A stretch of 64,000 bases of DNA, taken from Clostridia bacterium (lineage in GTDB: Bacteria > Bacillota > Clostridia > Oscillospirales > CAG-272). Position numbers and translations under genes: made by a program. The notes under the pieces are model-generated. The model ran no database searches. It saw nothing but the letters and a program-made list of their open reading frames with translations, and was not told where the DNA came from. Shown here in pieces: positions 1 to 7,005 of this stretch. The stretch lies in contig JAFQVV010000038.1 of NCBI GenBank assembly GCA_017407835.1, positions 1 through 64,000 of the forward strand, in the 5' to 3' direction. Positions within the stretch are counted from its first letter, which is position 1; each line of letters starts with the position of its first letter.

Positions 1-316
1 CGGAAGCCCGGCCCACCGTCAGGTGGGTACTCAACATGCCTGCGGCATGTTGAGTAGGGCGTGGACCTGCGCTGTGTTCGCTCCGCACAAACAAGCGTCG
101 CATCTTCCCACGATGCAGCCGCATCAGCGTTTTTCTCTTTTCGCTCAGCGAAAAAAGTAGGGGATGGCGGATTCGGAAGCCCGGCCCACCGTCAGGTGGG
201 TACTCAACATGCCCGCGGCATGTTGAGTAGGGCGTGGACCTGCGCTGTGTTCGCTCCGCACAAACAAGCGTCGCATCTTCCCACGATGCAGCCGCATCAG
301 CGTTTTTCTTTTTCCT
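1..316. repeat. Tandem 173-bp non-coding repeat, about 1.8 copies
   Basis: Positions 1-173 and 174-316 are nearly identical (one visible difference, CCTGC versus CCCGC, inside a hairpin loop). Each unit carries two perfect hairpins, CCCACC/GGTGGG and a 12-bp stem ACTCAACATGCC/GGCATGTTGAGT. The first unit also has TTTTCGCTCAGCGAAAA. The second copy diverges after position 316, just before the promoter-like TATAAT at about 340. Open frames here are artefacts of the repeat. The array may continue leftwards outside the window. Confidence 0.85.
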
Positions 317-367
317 GTGGCATTTTTCCCCATTGTGTGATATAATGATGCAAAGGGCGGTGAAGAT

Positions 368-757
368 ATGAAACCAAACGTAAGAAAAACCTATGCTGTA
401 CTGTTTGCGGCACTTTTGTTGATTGAGATTTGCATCGCGCTGTTCGTCCGTGACCGCTTTGTCCGCCCGTATGTGGGCGATATGCTGGTCACGCTCTTGA
501 TCGGATGCTTTATCCGTATCTTCGCGCCCCAAAAACCGCTTCTGCTGCCCATATACGTCTTTCTGTTTGCGGCGGTAGTTGAGGTGAGCCAATACTTTGA
601 TCTCATCGCGCTGCTCGGCCTTGGGGACAATCGATTTCTCTCGCTCATCATCGGCAGAACCTTCTCCGCAGCAGATCTGCTCTGCTACGCCGCAGGCTGC
701 CTCGCCCTCTTTGGCGCAGATGTGCTGATGCGCCATCGCAACAGAAGTAAAACATAA
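368..757 (+). CDS. DUF2809 family small integral membrane protein
   Basis: A 129-residue protein with about four hydrophobic segments and almost no soluble part. The segment around residues 55-100 (VFLFAAVVEVSQYFDLI, followed by GRTFSAADLLCYAAG) fits the DUF2809 family, whose function is unknown. The family's length of about 125-140 residues matches. The start at 368 follows a purine-rich GGTGAAGAT. A TATAAT lies about 25 bp upstream, so this is probably the first gene after the repeat region. The next gene has its own promoter, which makes this one likely monocistronic. Family assignment is by pattern recognition; no catalytic residues are evident. Confidence 0.75.
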   Translation: MKPNVRKTYAVLFAALLLIEICIALFVRDRFVRPYVGDMLVTLLIGCFIRIFAPQKPLLLPIYVFLFAAVVEVSQYFDLIALLGLGDNRFLSLIIGRTFSAADLLCYAAGCLALFGADVLMRHRNRSKT

Positions 758-769
758 CGCCGACAGTAC

Positions 770-798
770 TTGCATTTTTTATGCATTTATGATATAAT
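770..798 (+). promoter_or_regulatory. Sigma-A type promoter for the Tim44-like gene
   Basis: TTGCAT at 770-775, a 17-bp spacer and TATAAT at 793-798, about 75 bp upstream of the ATG at 871. Confidence 0.75.
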
Positions 799-870
799 CG
801 CACCAACGTGACAATTACCGCAAACACAGGCACACAGCAGTACAAAATTCACACCGAGGGAGACACGCAT

Positions 871-1674
871 ATGAAAAAATTTTTCGCTTTCACGCTGCTC
901 TTCGGCTTGCTTCTGTCCGGAGTTCATTTTTTCGTTTTGCTCACGAGCATCGATGTTTCCGCGGCACAAACACCCATCATGGTACTGCGCGCAGGCGGGG
1001 GTGAGGGTGGCTCTTCGGGCGGCGGTTCCTCGGGCGGATCGGGGAGTTCGGGCAGCTCCCGCAGATCGAGCAGTTCACGAACGCATTATCGCTCCTCAAG
1101 TGCCTCCCCGTTGGAATCAATCATGTATCTGCTGCTCTATCCCATCTTTGCAGGCGTCTCGGCACTTGTATTTGCCCTTCAGCTGACCAAACGTGCCCGG
1201 AAAGCCAAAAAGCTGATGAAACAGATGGCACAAAGCGACAACGCATGGAAGTTCAACTCCCTGAACGCAACCGTGCGCGAGAGCTTTTACGCCATTCAAG
1301 CGGCATGGTCAAACATGGATATGTCGCCCGCCGCAATCTATATGTCAGAGGATTTGCGCAACAGCTTTCAGACCAAGCTGAACTGGATGGAGTTCAAGCA
1401 TCAGAAAAACATTCTCAAAAAGATACGGCTGATTGATGCCCTGCCCGTCGCCGTGCATGACAATGCCGACAATACCTGCGATCACGTTTGGTTTTACATA
1501 AAAGGAAAAATGGTCGACTATATGCTGGACACGCAGACACAAATGAAAATCAGCGGAAGCACTCATCCGACCAAATTTGTGGAATATTGGCAATTTGTGC
1601 GTACCGAAAACACGTGGGTCCTCAACAAGATTCTGCAAAAAAATGAAGCAAATCAAATTGTCTTTACTGCATAA
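871..1674 (+). CDS. Tim44-like domain membrane protein with Gly/Ser-rich linker
   Basis: About 267 residues from the ATG at 871, chosen because GAGGGAGAC lies just upstream and because MKKFFAFTLLFGLLLSG is a proper signal/anchor segment; an upstream in-frame start has no ribosome site. Order: N-terminal hydrophobic segment, a Gly/Ser-rich then Ser/Arg-rich low-complexity linker (roughly residues 45-80), a second hydrophobic segment (PLESIMYLLLYPIFAGVSAL), then a soluble C-terminal half starting with KRARKAKKLMKQM and resembling the Tim44-like (NTF2-fold) domain of bacterial membrane proteins. Those proteins are poorly characterised. The Gly/Ser linker followed by a transmembrane helix and a Tim44 domain is the standard bacterial arrangement. 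The function is unknown. Confidence 0.7.
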   Translation: MKKFFAFTLLFGLLLSGVHFFVLLTSIDVSAAQTPIMVLRAGGGEGGSSGGGSSGGSGSSGSSRRSSSSRTHYRSSSASPLESIMYLLLYPIFAGVSALVFALQLTKRARKAKKLMKQMAQSDNAWKFNSLNATVRESFYAIQAAWSNMDMSPAAIYMSEDLRNSFQTKLNWMEFKHQKNILKKIRLIDALPVAVHDNADNTCDHVWFYIKGKMVDYMLDTQTQMKISGSTHPTKFVEYWQFVRTENTWVLNKILQKNEANQIVFTA

Positions 1675-1709
1675 ATCCGTTCAACACGATCTCCGAAAGT
1701 GAGCACACC

Positions 1710-2771
1710 ATGAAAACAAAGCACATCGCCACCTTCTATGCCATCCTGGCCGCTGCCTTGTATGCCATCAATATTCCATTCAGCAAGCTGCTGCTCGATG
1801 AGGTCGAGCCCACCATGATGGCGGCTCTGCTTTATCTTGGTGCCGGCGTTGGGCTGTTTTTGTACGGCATGATCAGCCGAGACCGCGAAAGAAGCGAGCC
1901 GCTGACCCGCGCCGAGCTGCCTTACACCATCGGCATGATTGTGCTGGATATTGCCGCCCCCATTCTGCTGATGCTCGGTTTAACCCACGCCAATGCATCC
2001 AACGCATCCCTGCTCAACAATTTTGAAATTGTTGCCACCTCGCTCATTGCCTTTTTGCTTTTCAAAGAAAAGCTGTCCCGTCGGCTGACACTGGCGATCG
2101 GACTGGTAACTGCCGCCAGCATTGCGCTCAGCTTTGCGGGAGAAGGCAGCCTTCAATTCAACATGGGCTCGCTCCTTGTGCTTGCCGCCGCCTGCTGCTG
2201 GGGAATGGAAAACAACTGCACGCGTATGCTCAGTACAAAATCCTCGGTTCAGATCACCACCATCAAGGGCATTTTCTCGGGGCTCGGCAGTCTGATCATT
2301 GCACTGTTCATCGGGGAAGGCTTCCCCCGCCCGCTTCTCATTCTCGCCGCTCTGTTTCTGGGATTTGTCGCTTACGGCTTGAGCATCAACTTCTACATCA
2401 AAGCGCAGAAGGATCTGGGCGCCGCCAAAACCAGTGCATATTATTCGATCGCCCCCTTTTTGGGGGTGTTGTTCGGGACTCTTCTGCTTCGAGAACAGCC
2501 GACTCTCCGCTTCTTCCTCGGGCTTGCGCTGATGATCGCCGCAACCGTGCTGATGGTCAAGGACACCATTGCGCTGCAGCACACACATGAACACACCCAC
2601 ACCCATACCCACGCGCACAGCCACGGCGACCTGATCCACACGCACGAGCATCAGCACATCCACACGCACGCCCATGTCCACCAAAGCGATGAGTCGATCC
2701 ACGACCACGATCACGACGCAAACGCGGATCATCGGCACACACATACCCCCGAGCAAATGTCCGCGAACTGA
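1710..2771 (+). CDS. EamA/DMT-family permease with histidine-rich C-terminal tail
   Basis: A 353-residue protein. Residues 1 to about 290 form ten hydrophobic helices in two EamA repeats (drug/metabolite transporter superfamily), with typical segments such as AILAAALYAINIPFSKLLLDE and the repeat-2 SAYYSIAPFLGVLFGTLLL. The last 60 or so residues are not part of the family fold. They contain about 22 histidines, mostly as HTH, HEH and HDH alternations, then a short acidic stretch. Such tails are known in zinc transporters (ZIP, CDF) and metal chaperones, where they bind Zn, Ni or Co; a role in metal binding here is inference. Its substrate cannot be read from the sequence. A terminator follows at 2810. 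Confidence 0.85.
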   Translation: MKTKHIATFYAILAAALYAINIPFSKLLLDEVEPTMMAALLYLGAGVGLFLYGMISRDRERSEPLTRAELPYTIGMIVLDIAAPILLMLGLTHANASNASLLNNFEIVATSLIAFLLFKEKLSRRLTLAIGLVTAASIALSFAGEGSLQFNMGSLLVLAAACCWGMENNCTRMLSTKSSVQITTIKGIFSGLGSLIIALFIGEGFPRPLLILAALFLGFVAYGLSINFYIKAQKDLGAAKTSAYYSIAPFLGVLFGTLLLREQPTLRFFLGLALMIAATVLMVKDTIALQHTHEHTHTHTHAHSHGDLIHTHEHQHIHTHAHVHQSDESIHDHDHDANADHRHTHTPEQMSAN

Positions 2772-2809
2772 TCCCATTTCGTACAGATGAAACCGCAAGT
2801 TCTCTCCCC

Positions 2810-2841
2810 ATGGCTGCCGTTCACACGGCAGCCATTTTTTC
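2810..2841 (+). terminator. Intrinsic terminator after the DMT permease
   Basis: Perfect stem ATGGCTGCCG/CGGCAGCCAT with loop TTCACA, followed by a T run. Confidence 0.9.
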
Positions 2842-2854
2842 TCGCACTTTTCCT

Positions 2855-2883
2855 TGACAAGCTCTTTTGCATTTGATATAATA
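2855..2883 (+). promoter_or_regulatory. Sigma-A type promoter for the ArsB/SLC13 permease
   Basis: TTGACA at 2855-2860, 17-bp spacer, TATAAT at 2878-2883; about 105 bp before the ATG at 2989. Confidence 0.85.
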
Positions 2884-2988
2884 ATAAAGTTCGCGCAAAT
2901 ATGCCTTTGCGCGAAAAAATACTGCCAATCATCCATATAATCAACGGCCGCGTGCCGAATCCATACACAACAAAAGCAGGAAACAACC

Positions 2989-4140
2989 ATGACACGGAAT
3001 ATTCACCTGGCGCCAAAACCGCATTTTATTTCACACATCCTTGAATTCTTTCACCGAAACATCGTCATGACCGTGGCACTCATCGCCGCCGTTCTGACGA
3101 GTCTCATCGTCCCGCCAGATGCCCAATACCTGACCTACTTCGATCTCAAGACGCTGACCTGCCTGTTTTGTGTGCTGGCTGTCGTCTGCGCCCTGAAAAA
3201 CATTCGATTTTTCTATATCCTCGCGCAAAAAATCGTGCAGTGCTTCAAAAATCTCCGTCTCTGTGTGCTGGCGCTGGTTTACATCACCTTCATCGGCTCG
3301 ATGATCATCGCCAATGACATGGCTCTCCTGACCTTCCTCCCCCTCGGCTATTTTGTGCTGTCAACAGCCAATCAGCCAAAATACATGGCATTTACCTTTA
3401 TCATGCAGAATATCGCCGCCAACCTCGGCGGTATGCTCACCCCCTTCGGCAATCCGCAGAATATCTATCTCTACTCCAAATTCAACATCCCCACAGGCGA
3501 GTTTATGGCAATCATGCTGCCGTCCTTCTTGCTCTCGGTCGCACTCATTACCCTCTGCTGCCTGATCTTTGTCCGCCCTGTTCCGCTGGAGATGGGGGAG
3601 GAACCGACAACACTTCCGCCCATCAAAACAGTCGTATATCTTGCCCTGTTTACGCTTGCCATTGCCATTGTGTTCCGCGGCATCCCCTACGTCGCGGGGC
3701 TGATTATTATCCCGCTTTGTCTCTTTTTCCTCGACCGCGATGCTCTGCGCGCTGTCGATTACCCCCTCTTGCTGACCTTTGTCTTTTTCTTTATCTTTGC
3801 GGGCAACATGGCACGCATTGATATCGTCAGAGGTGCATTTTCGATGCTCATGGAGAAAAGCACTCTTCTCTTCAGCGTGCTCTCCTGCCAGTTTATCAGC
3901 AATGTTCCCTCCGCCATTCTGCTCTCGCAGTTTACCGAAAATTATCGGGATCTGCTCATCGGTGTCAACATCGGCGGAGCCGGCACCCTGATCGCATCGC
4001 TGGCCAGTCTGATCACCTTCCGTGAGTACACCACACATAATCCGCACAAGGTCGGCAGCTACATCAAAACCTTCTCGCTCTTTAATTTTGGGTTTTTGTT
4101 TATCTTAACCGCAGCCGCCATGCTGATGGGAGCAAAATAA
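2989..4140 (+). CDS. ArsB/NhaD/SLC13-type (ion transporter superfamily) permease
   Basis: A 383-residue polytopic protein of about ten helices. The motif NLGGMLTPFGNPQNIYLYSK (about residues 143-162) is the conserved substrate-binding hairpin loop of the ion transporter superfamily, in which citrate/anion (CitMHS), ArsB and NhaD carriers carry a TPxGNPQN signature. A second half-site, SNVPSAILLS, occurs near residue 305, as expected for the inverted-repeat fold. The family moves anions or drives Na+/H+ exchange; the substrate cannot be assigned. The gene has its own promoter at 2855 and an inverted repeat downstream at 4150. The start MTRNIHLAPKP follows GGAAACAACC, a weak ribosome site. Confidence 0.8.
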   Translation: MTRNIHLAPKPHFISHILEFFHRNIVMTVALIAAVLTSLIVPPDAQYLTYFDLKTLTCLFCVLAVVCALKNIRFFYILAQKIVQCFKNLRLCVLALVYITFIGSMIIANDMALLTFLPLGYFVLSTANQPKYMAFTFIMQNIAANLGGMLTPFGNPQNIYLYSKFNIPTGEFMAIMLPSFLLSVALITLCCLIFVRPVPLEMGEEPTTLPPIKTVVYLALFTLAIAIVFRGIPYVAGLIIIPLCLFFLDRDALRAVDYPLLLTFVFFFIFAGNMARIDIVRGAFSMLMEKSTLLFSVLSCQFISNVPSAILLSQFTENYRDLLIGVNIGGAGTLIASLASLITFREYTTHNPHKVGSYIKTFSLFNFGFLFILTAAAMLMGAK

Positions 4141-4149
4141 ATCCCCCGA

Positions 4150-4188
4150 AAATCCGCCGCAGACCGAATCGATGGCTGCGGCGGATTT
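4150..4188. terminator. Inverted repeat after the permease, possible terminator
   Basis: AAATCCGCCGCAG pairs with CTGCGGCGGATTT across a 13-nt loop. There is no real T run beyond the stem, so terminator function is only probable. Confidence 0.5.
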
Positions 4189-4282
4189 GGTCATTTGCGA
4201 CAAAAAGCGCATCCCCATTTTGGGCAAATGAGAGAATACACGCTCCTCTCGAAAAAATATACGATTTTTTTGCCCGTACCTC

Positions 4283-4313
4283 TTGACTTTCACCCTGCGT
4301 TAAATGCTATACT
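4283..4313 (+). promoter_or_regulatory. MerR-type promoter with 19-bp spacer
   Basis: TTGACT at 4283-4288 and TATACT at 4308-4313 are separated by 19 bp instead of 17. An overlong spacer is the hallmark of promoters remodelled by MerR-family activators. The gene immediately downstream encodes a MerR regulator, so autoregulation is likely. Confidence 0.7.
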
Positions 4314-4337
4314 TTGCCCGAAAGGAGCTGATCTGCC

Positions 4338-5282
4338 ATGCGAATGAAAGACATCTGCCAAAGAACCGGACTGACCGACCGTGCCGTTCGTCTCTATATT
4401 GAGAACGGACTTCTCTCCCCCAAACGGGAGAACCGCTACTCGGGGCACAACGCGATCATTTTTGATGAGGAAGACGTGCAGGCACTTGAGGTCGTGGCCA
4501 CCCTCAGGCGTGCCGAATTCTCCATCGCCGACATCAAGCAAATGCAGCAGTCCCCCGCCTGCATTCCCGATCTGCTTGTGCAGCACCAGCAAAGGCTGAG
4601 GGACGAAATTCGGACAAAACAACAGGTGCTCGCATCCCTGCAGAAAATCGGTGACACCGGCATTGCCTCCACCACCGCACTTGCCGATCATTTGCGGCTG
4701 TCCGCTCCTTACGATACGCCAATCAAACCAATCAAGGAGGTACCAAACATGACACTCAACGACATCAAACGCATCATCCGCGCACGGATTCCTTCCCTGC
4801 TGGCGCTCATTGCCATGCTTGTGGGAGCACTCACACTCATCCCTCTTTGCATCAAAACCGCATTTGGCGAGTTAACACTTGCTTCGGGCGGAGGCTTCGA
4901 TCTCAATTACAGTTTCACCGCACACGATCTGCCCTTTGTTCTCGCCAGCCTCACTGTGGCGGTGTGTATTCTTGCGGCACTGATCTGCACCTTCGTTTAT
5001 CTCACCGGCAAAGGGCGCAGCTGGCTTTGGGTTGGGCTGGGCGGCTGTTTGCTGGCGGCCTTTACCCTGCTCATTCTGCCCGCCGAAGTCAGAAATCAGC
5101 TGTACCGCTTTGAATTTCTCGCCTACCGCCATTCCTTCTTCCACGAGATTTTCTACCAAGCCTCGGAGGGCTTCGACATCTTTCTGCGGTCGCTGAAGTT
5201 CATCCCACCCGCAGCGGGTGCACTCTGCGCCGCCATCGGCCTTTGGCGGGAAGCCCCCCTAACAGCACTGCCACCCGCTTAA
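4338..5282 (+). CDS. MerR-family regulator fused to a four-helix membrane domain
   Basis: A 314-residue protein. Residues 1-70 are a MerR winged helix (MKDICQRTGLTDRAVRLYIE, then a FDEEDVQALEVVATLRR dimer-helix start). A coiled-coil helix follows to about residue 110, with CIPDLLVQHQQRLRDE. From about residue 138 to the end there are four hydrophobic helices with short loops and no sensor motif. The promoter has a MerR-type 19-bp spacer. An in-frame internal ATG at 4749 has its own strong ribosome site, so the membrane domain may also be made as a separate 177-residue protein. Membrane-tethered MerR proteins are known but uncommon, and the signal is unknown. The start ATG 4338 follows AAAGGAGCTG. 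Confidence 0.8.
   Translation: MRMKDICQRTGLTDRAVRLYIENGLLSPKRENRYSGHNAIIFDEEDVQALEVVATLRRAEFSIADIKQMQQSPACIPDLLVQHQQRLRDEIRTKQQVLASLQKIGDTGIASTTALADHLRLSAPYDTPIKPIKEVPNMTLNDIKRIIRARIPSLLALIAMLVGALTLIPLCIKTAFGELTLASGGGFDLNYSFTAHDLPFVLASLTVAVCILAALICTFVYLTGKGRSWLWVGLGGCLLAAFTLLILPAEVRNQLYRFEFLAYRHSFFHEIFYQASEGFDIFLRSLKFIPPAAGALCAAIGLWREAPLTALPPA
4734..4751 (+). promoter_or_regulatory. Internal ribosome binding site and start inside the merR gene
   Basis: AAGGAGG at 4734-4740, 8-nt spacing and ATG at 4749-4751, in frame with the MerR reading frame (codon 138). The codons give MTLNDIKRIIRARIPSLLAL, a plausible N-terminus directly before the first membrane helix. Either the membrane protein is also translated alone, or two formerly separate genes have fused. 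Confidence 0.6.
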
Positions 5283-5329
5283 TCACCCCAAAAAATATTC
5301 TCACTATCCCTTACAAAAATCCCTTTTGC

Positions 5330-5386
5330 GAAAGTTTTTGAAGAGGGGGTTGGGGAGGGACTTTTCCCAAAAAGTCCCTCCCCAAC
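5330..5386 (-). repeat. Paired-hairpin repeat, single copy
   Basis: Begins GAAAGTTTTTG and carries a 16-bp perfect stem at 5349-5364/5371-5386 (GTTGGGGAGGGACTTT and its complement). It belongs to the family of 17 dispersed copies. This copy lies downstream of the + strand merR gene but in minus orientation. Confidence 0.85.
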
Positions 5387-5446
5387 TATTTTTCCCTTGA
5401 AACAGTTCTTCTCTGCCGATCCGCGCCACTTGTTTACATTTTTCTC

Positions 5447-5494
5447 TTGCAATTGCGGCAATAATATGATAAAATAGGTAATAAGTATACCTAT
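5447..5494 (+). promoter_or_regulatory. Promoter plus palindromic operator for the aminotransferase gene
   Basis: TTGCAA at 5447-5452, 17-bp spacer, TAAAAT at 5470-5475. Overlapping the -10 end and the expected start site is an inverted repeat, ATAGGTA (5474-5480) and TACCTAT (5488-5494) with 7 nt between. The placement is typical of a repressor site; no cognate regulator is encoded next to it. Confidence 0.6.
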
Positions 5495-5508
5495 CGAAAG
5501 GACAAACT

Positions 5509-6699
5509 ATGGAATACACTTTTTCCAATAAAATGGCGGCGCTGAAGCCCTCGGCTATCCGCGAGATCTTCAAGAGCCTGACTGACCCCACCATCATTTC
5601 CTTTGCTGCGGGTAATCCTGCCCCTGAGTCCTTCCCCGTGGAGGCACTCTCGGCCATCTCCGCCGATATTTTTGCCAACACCGCTTCCTTTGCACTGCAG
5701 TACGGCATCACCGACGGCTATGGCCCCCTGCGCGAAGCAGTCGCCGCACGGCAGAAGGAACGCTTTGGCATTGGCCGCGAATTCGACACCACCCTCATCA
5801 CCACCGGCGGTCAGCAGGGTATCGAGCTCTGCTGCAAGGTCCTCTGCAACGAGGGGGACACTGTCCTCTGCGAGAATCCGTCCTTCATCGGCGCGCTCAA
5901 CGCCTTCCGCTCTCTGGGTGCAAAGCCCGTGGGCATTCCCCTCCGCACCGAGGGAGGCATTGATCCCGACGCACTGGAGGCTGCCATTGCCGCCAATCCC
6001 CGCGCGAAGATGCTCTATCTCATCCCCACCTTCCAGAATCCCGCGGGCAGCACAACCGACACCGCCACCCGCCGCCGCATCTACGACATCTGCCGCCGCC
6101 ACAGCCTGATCATCCTCGAGGACAATCCCTACGGTGAGCTCCGCTTCGCCGGTGAGGACATTCCCACCATCAAGTCCATGGATGAAGACGGCATCGTGGT
6201 CTACTGCTCCTCCTTCTCCAAGATCCTGTCGGCCGGTATGCGCGTGGGCTTCGTGGTAGCCCCTGAAGCCATCGTCCAAAAGATGGTCGTGGCCAAGCAA
6301 GTCGAGGACGTGCACACCAACCTCTTCTTCCAGATGCTCTGCCATCGCTACATCACCGAGTACGATCTGGATGCCCACATCGCCGGCATCCGCGCCCTCT
6401 ACGGCCGCAAATGCCGTCTGATGCTGGACACCCTGGACGAGTATATGCCCAAGTCTATTACCTACACCCGTCCCGAGGGCGGTCTCTTCATCTGGTGCAC
6501 CCTCCCCGACAGCGTGGATGTCTCCGACTTCATCAAGCGCTGCCTGGCCGAAAAGGTGGCTGTCGTCCCCGGCTCGGCATTCAACCCCGAGGAAAACGCA
6601 CCCCTCCAGGCCTTCCGCCTCAACTACTCCACCCCCTCCGACGAGCAGATCGTCGAAGGTGTGAAGAGACTGGCGAAGGTCGCACGGGAGATGCTGTAA
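5509..6699 (+). CDS. PLP-dependent aminotransferase, class I/II (LysN/2-aminoadipate type)
   Basis: A 396-residue fold-type I aminotransferase. Visible signatures: the N-terminal IREIFKSLTDPTIISFAAGNPAPESFPVE, typical of the 2-aminoadipate/valine group and of MocR effector domains; GGQQGIELCCKVL for cofactor phosphate binding; the PLP lysine in SSFSKILSAGMRVGF at about residue 240; and the C-terminal FRLNYSTPSDEQI with the carboxylate-binding arginine. There is no helix-turn-helix domain, so it is an enzyme and not a MocR regulator. It probably transaminates aromatic, branched-chain or 2-aminoadipate-like substrates with 2-oxoglutarate; the exact substrate is open. It is preceded by its own promoter with a palindromic operator and followed by a plus-orientation hairpin repeat. 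Confidence 0.85.
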   Translation: MEYTFSNKMAALKPSAIREIFKSLTDPTIISFAAGNPAPESFPVEALSAISADIFANTASFALQYGITDGYGPLREAVAARQKERFGIGREFDTTLITTGGQQGIELCCKVLCNEGDTVLCENPSFIGALNAFRSLGAKPVGIPLRTEGGIDPDALEAAIAANPRAKMLYLIPTFQNPAGSTTDTATRRRIYDICRRHSLIILEDNPYGELRFAGEDIPTIKSMDEDGIVVYCSSFSKILSAGMRVGFVVAPEAIVQKMVVAKQVEDVHTNLFFQMLCHRYITEYDLDAHIAGIRALYGRKCRLMLDTLDEYMPKSITYTRPEGGLFIWCTLPDSVDVSDFIKRCLAEKVAVVPGSAFNPEENAPLQAFRLNYSTPSDEQIVEGVKRLAKVAREML

Positions 6700-6700
6700 G

Positions 6701-6775
6701 ACCTTGGGGCTTTGCCCCAAACCCCACTCAGGGGACTTTTTGAAAAAAGTCCCCTGAGAACCCCCAAAAACTTTC
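6701..6775 (+). repeat. Paired-hairpin repeat, left partner of an inverted pair
   Basis: Complete copy: first hairpin TTGGGGC-TTT-GCCCCAA, then a long stem CTCAGGGGACTTTTT with its complement, then CCCCCAAAAACTTTC. It starts 2 nt after the aminotransferase stop. Its partner is at 6933 in opposite orientation. Confidence 0.9.
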
Positions 6776-6932
6776 ATACAAATGATTTGATGTTTGTACG
6801 GTGCGAATTTTGGCTTAGGGTGACGAACATCACAGCTCGCATCTGCACATCTACGGCAGCCGGCTATCGCCGGCGACCGGTTCCCTCACCAAGTAACACT
6901 GACAAAACAAATACCGCCCACCCCAATGCCCC

Positions 6933-6990
6933 AAAGGTTTTTGGAGAGGGGGTTCGGGGGAGACCCTTTTTGCAAAAAGGGTCTCCCCCG
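6933..6990 (-). repeat. Paired-hairpin repeat, right partner, abutting the trpS ribosome site
   Basis: Stem CGGGGGAGACCCTTTTT (6955-6971) pairs with its complement (6974-6990) around a 2-nt centre. The stem ends directly at the trpS ribosome binding site AGAAAGGA (6991-6998), so the RNA hairpin sits 15 nt before the start codon. The 157 nt between the two partners carry no recognisable feature and no T-box motif. Confidence 0.9.
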
Positions 6991-7005
6991 AGAAAGGACA
7001 ATACC

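Noticed and set aside
61-345. 94-codon frame in the left-edge repeat
   Set aside because: The frame repeats itself with the 173-bp unit and has no ribosome site.
6776-6932. T-box leader for trpS
   Set aside because: Searched for the AGGGUGGNACCGCG box; only partial AGGGTG matches were found.
6712-7005. Upstream extension of trpS
   Set aside because: It would translate hairpin repeats; a good ribosome site precedes ATG 7006, and the length from there matches the family.
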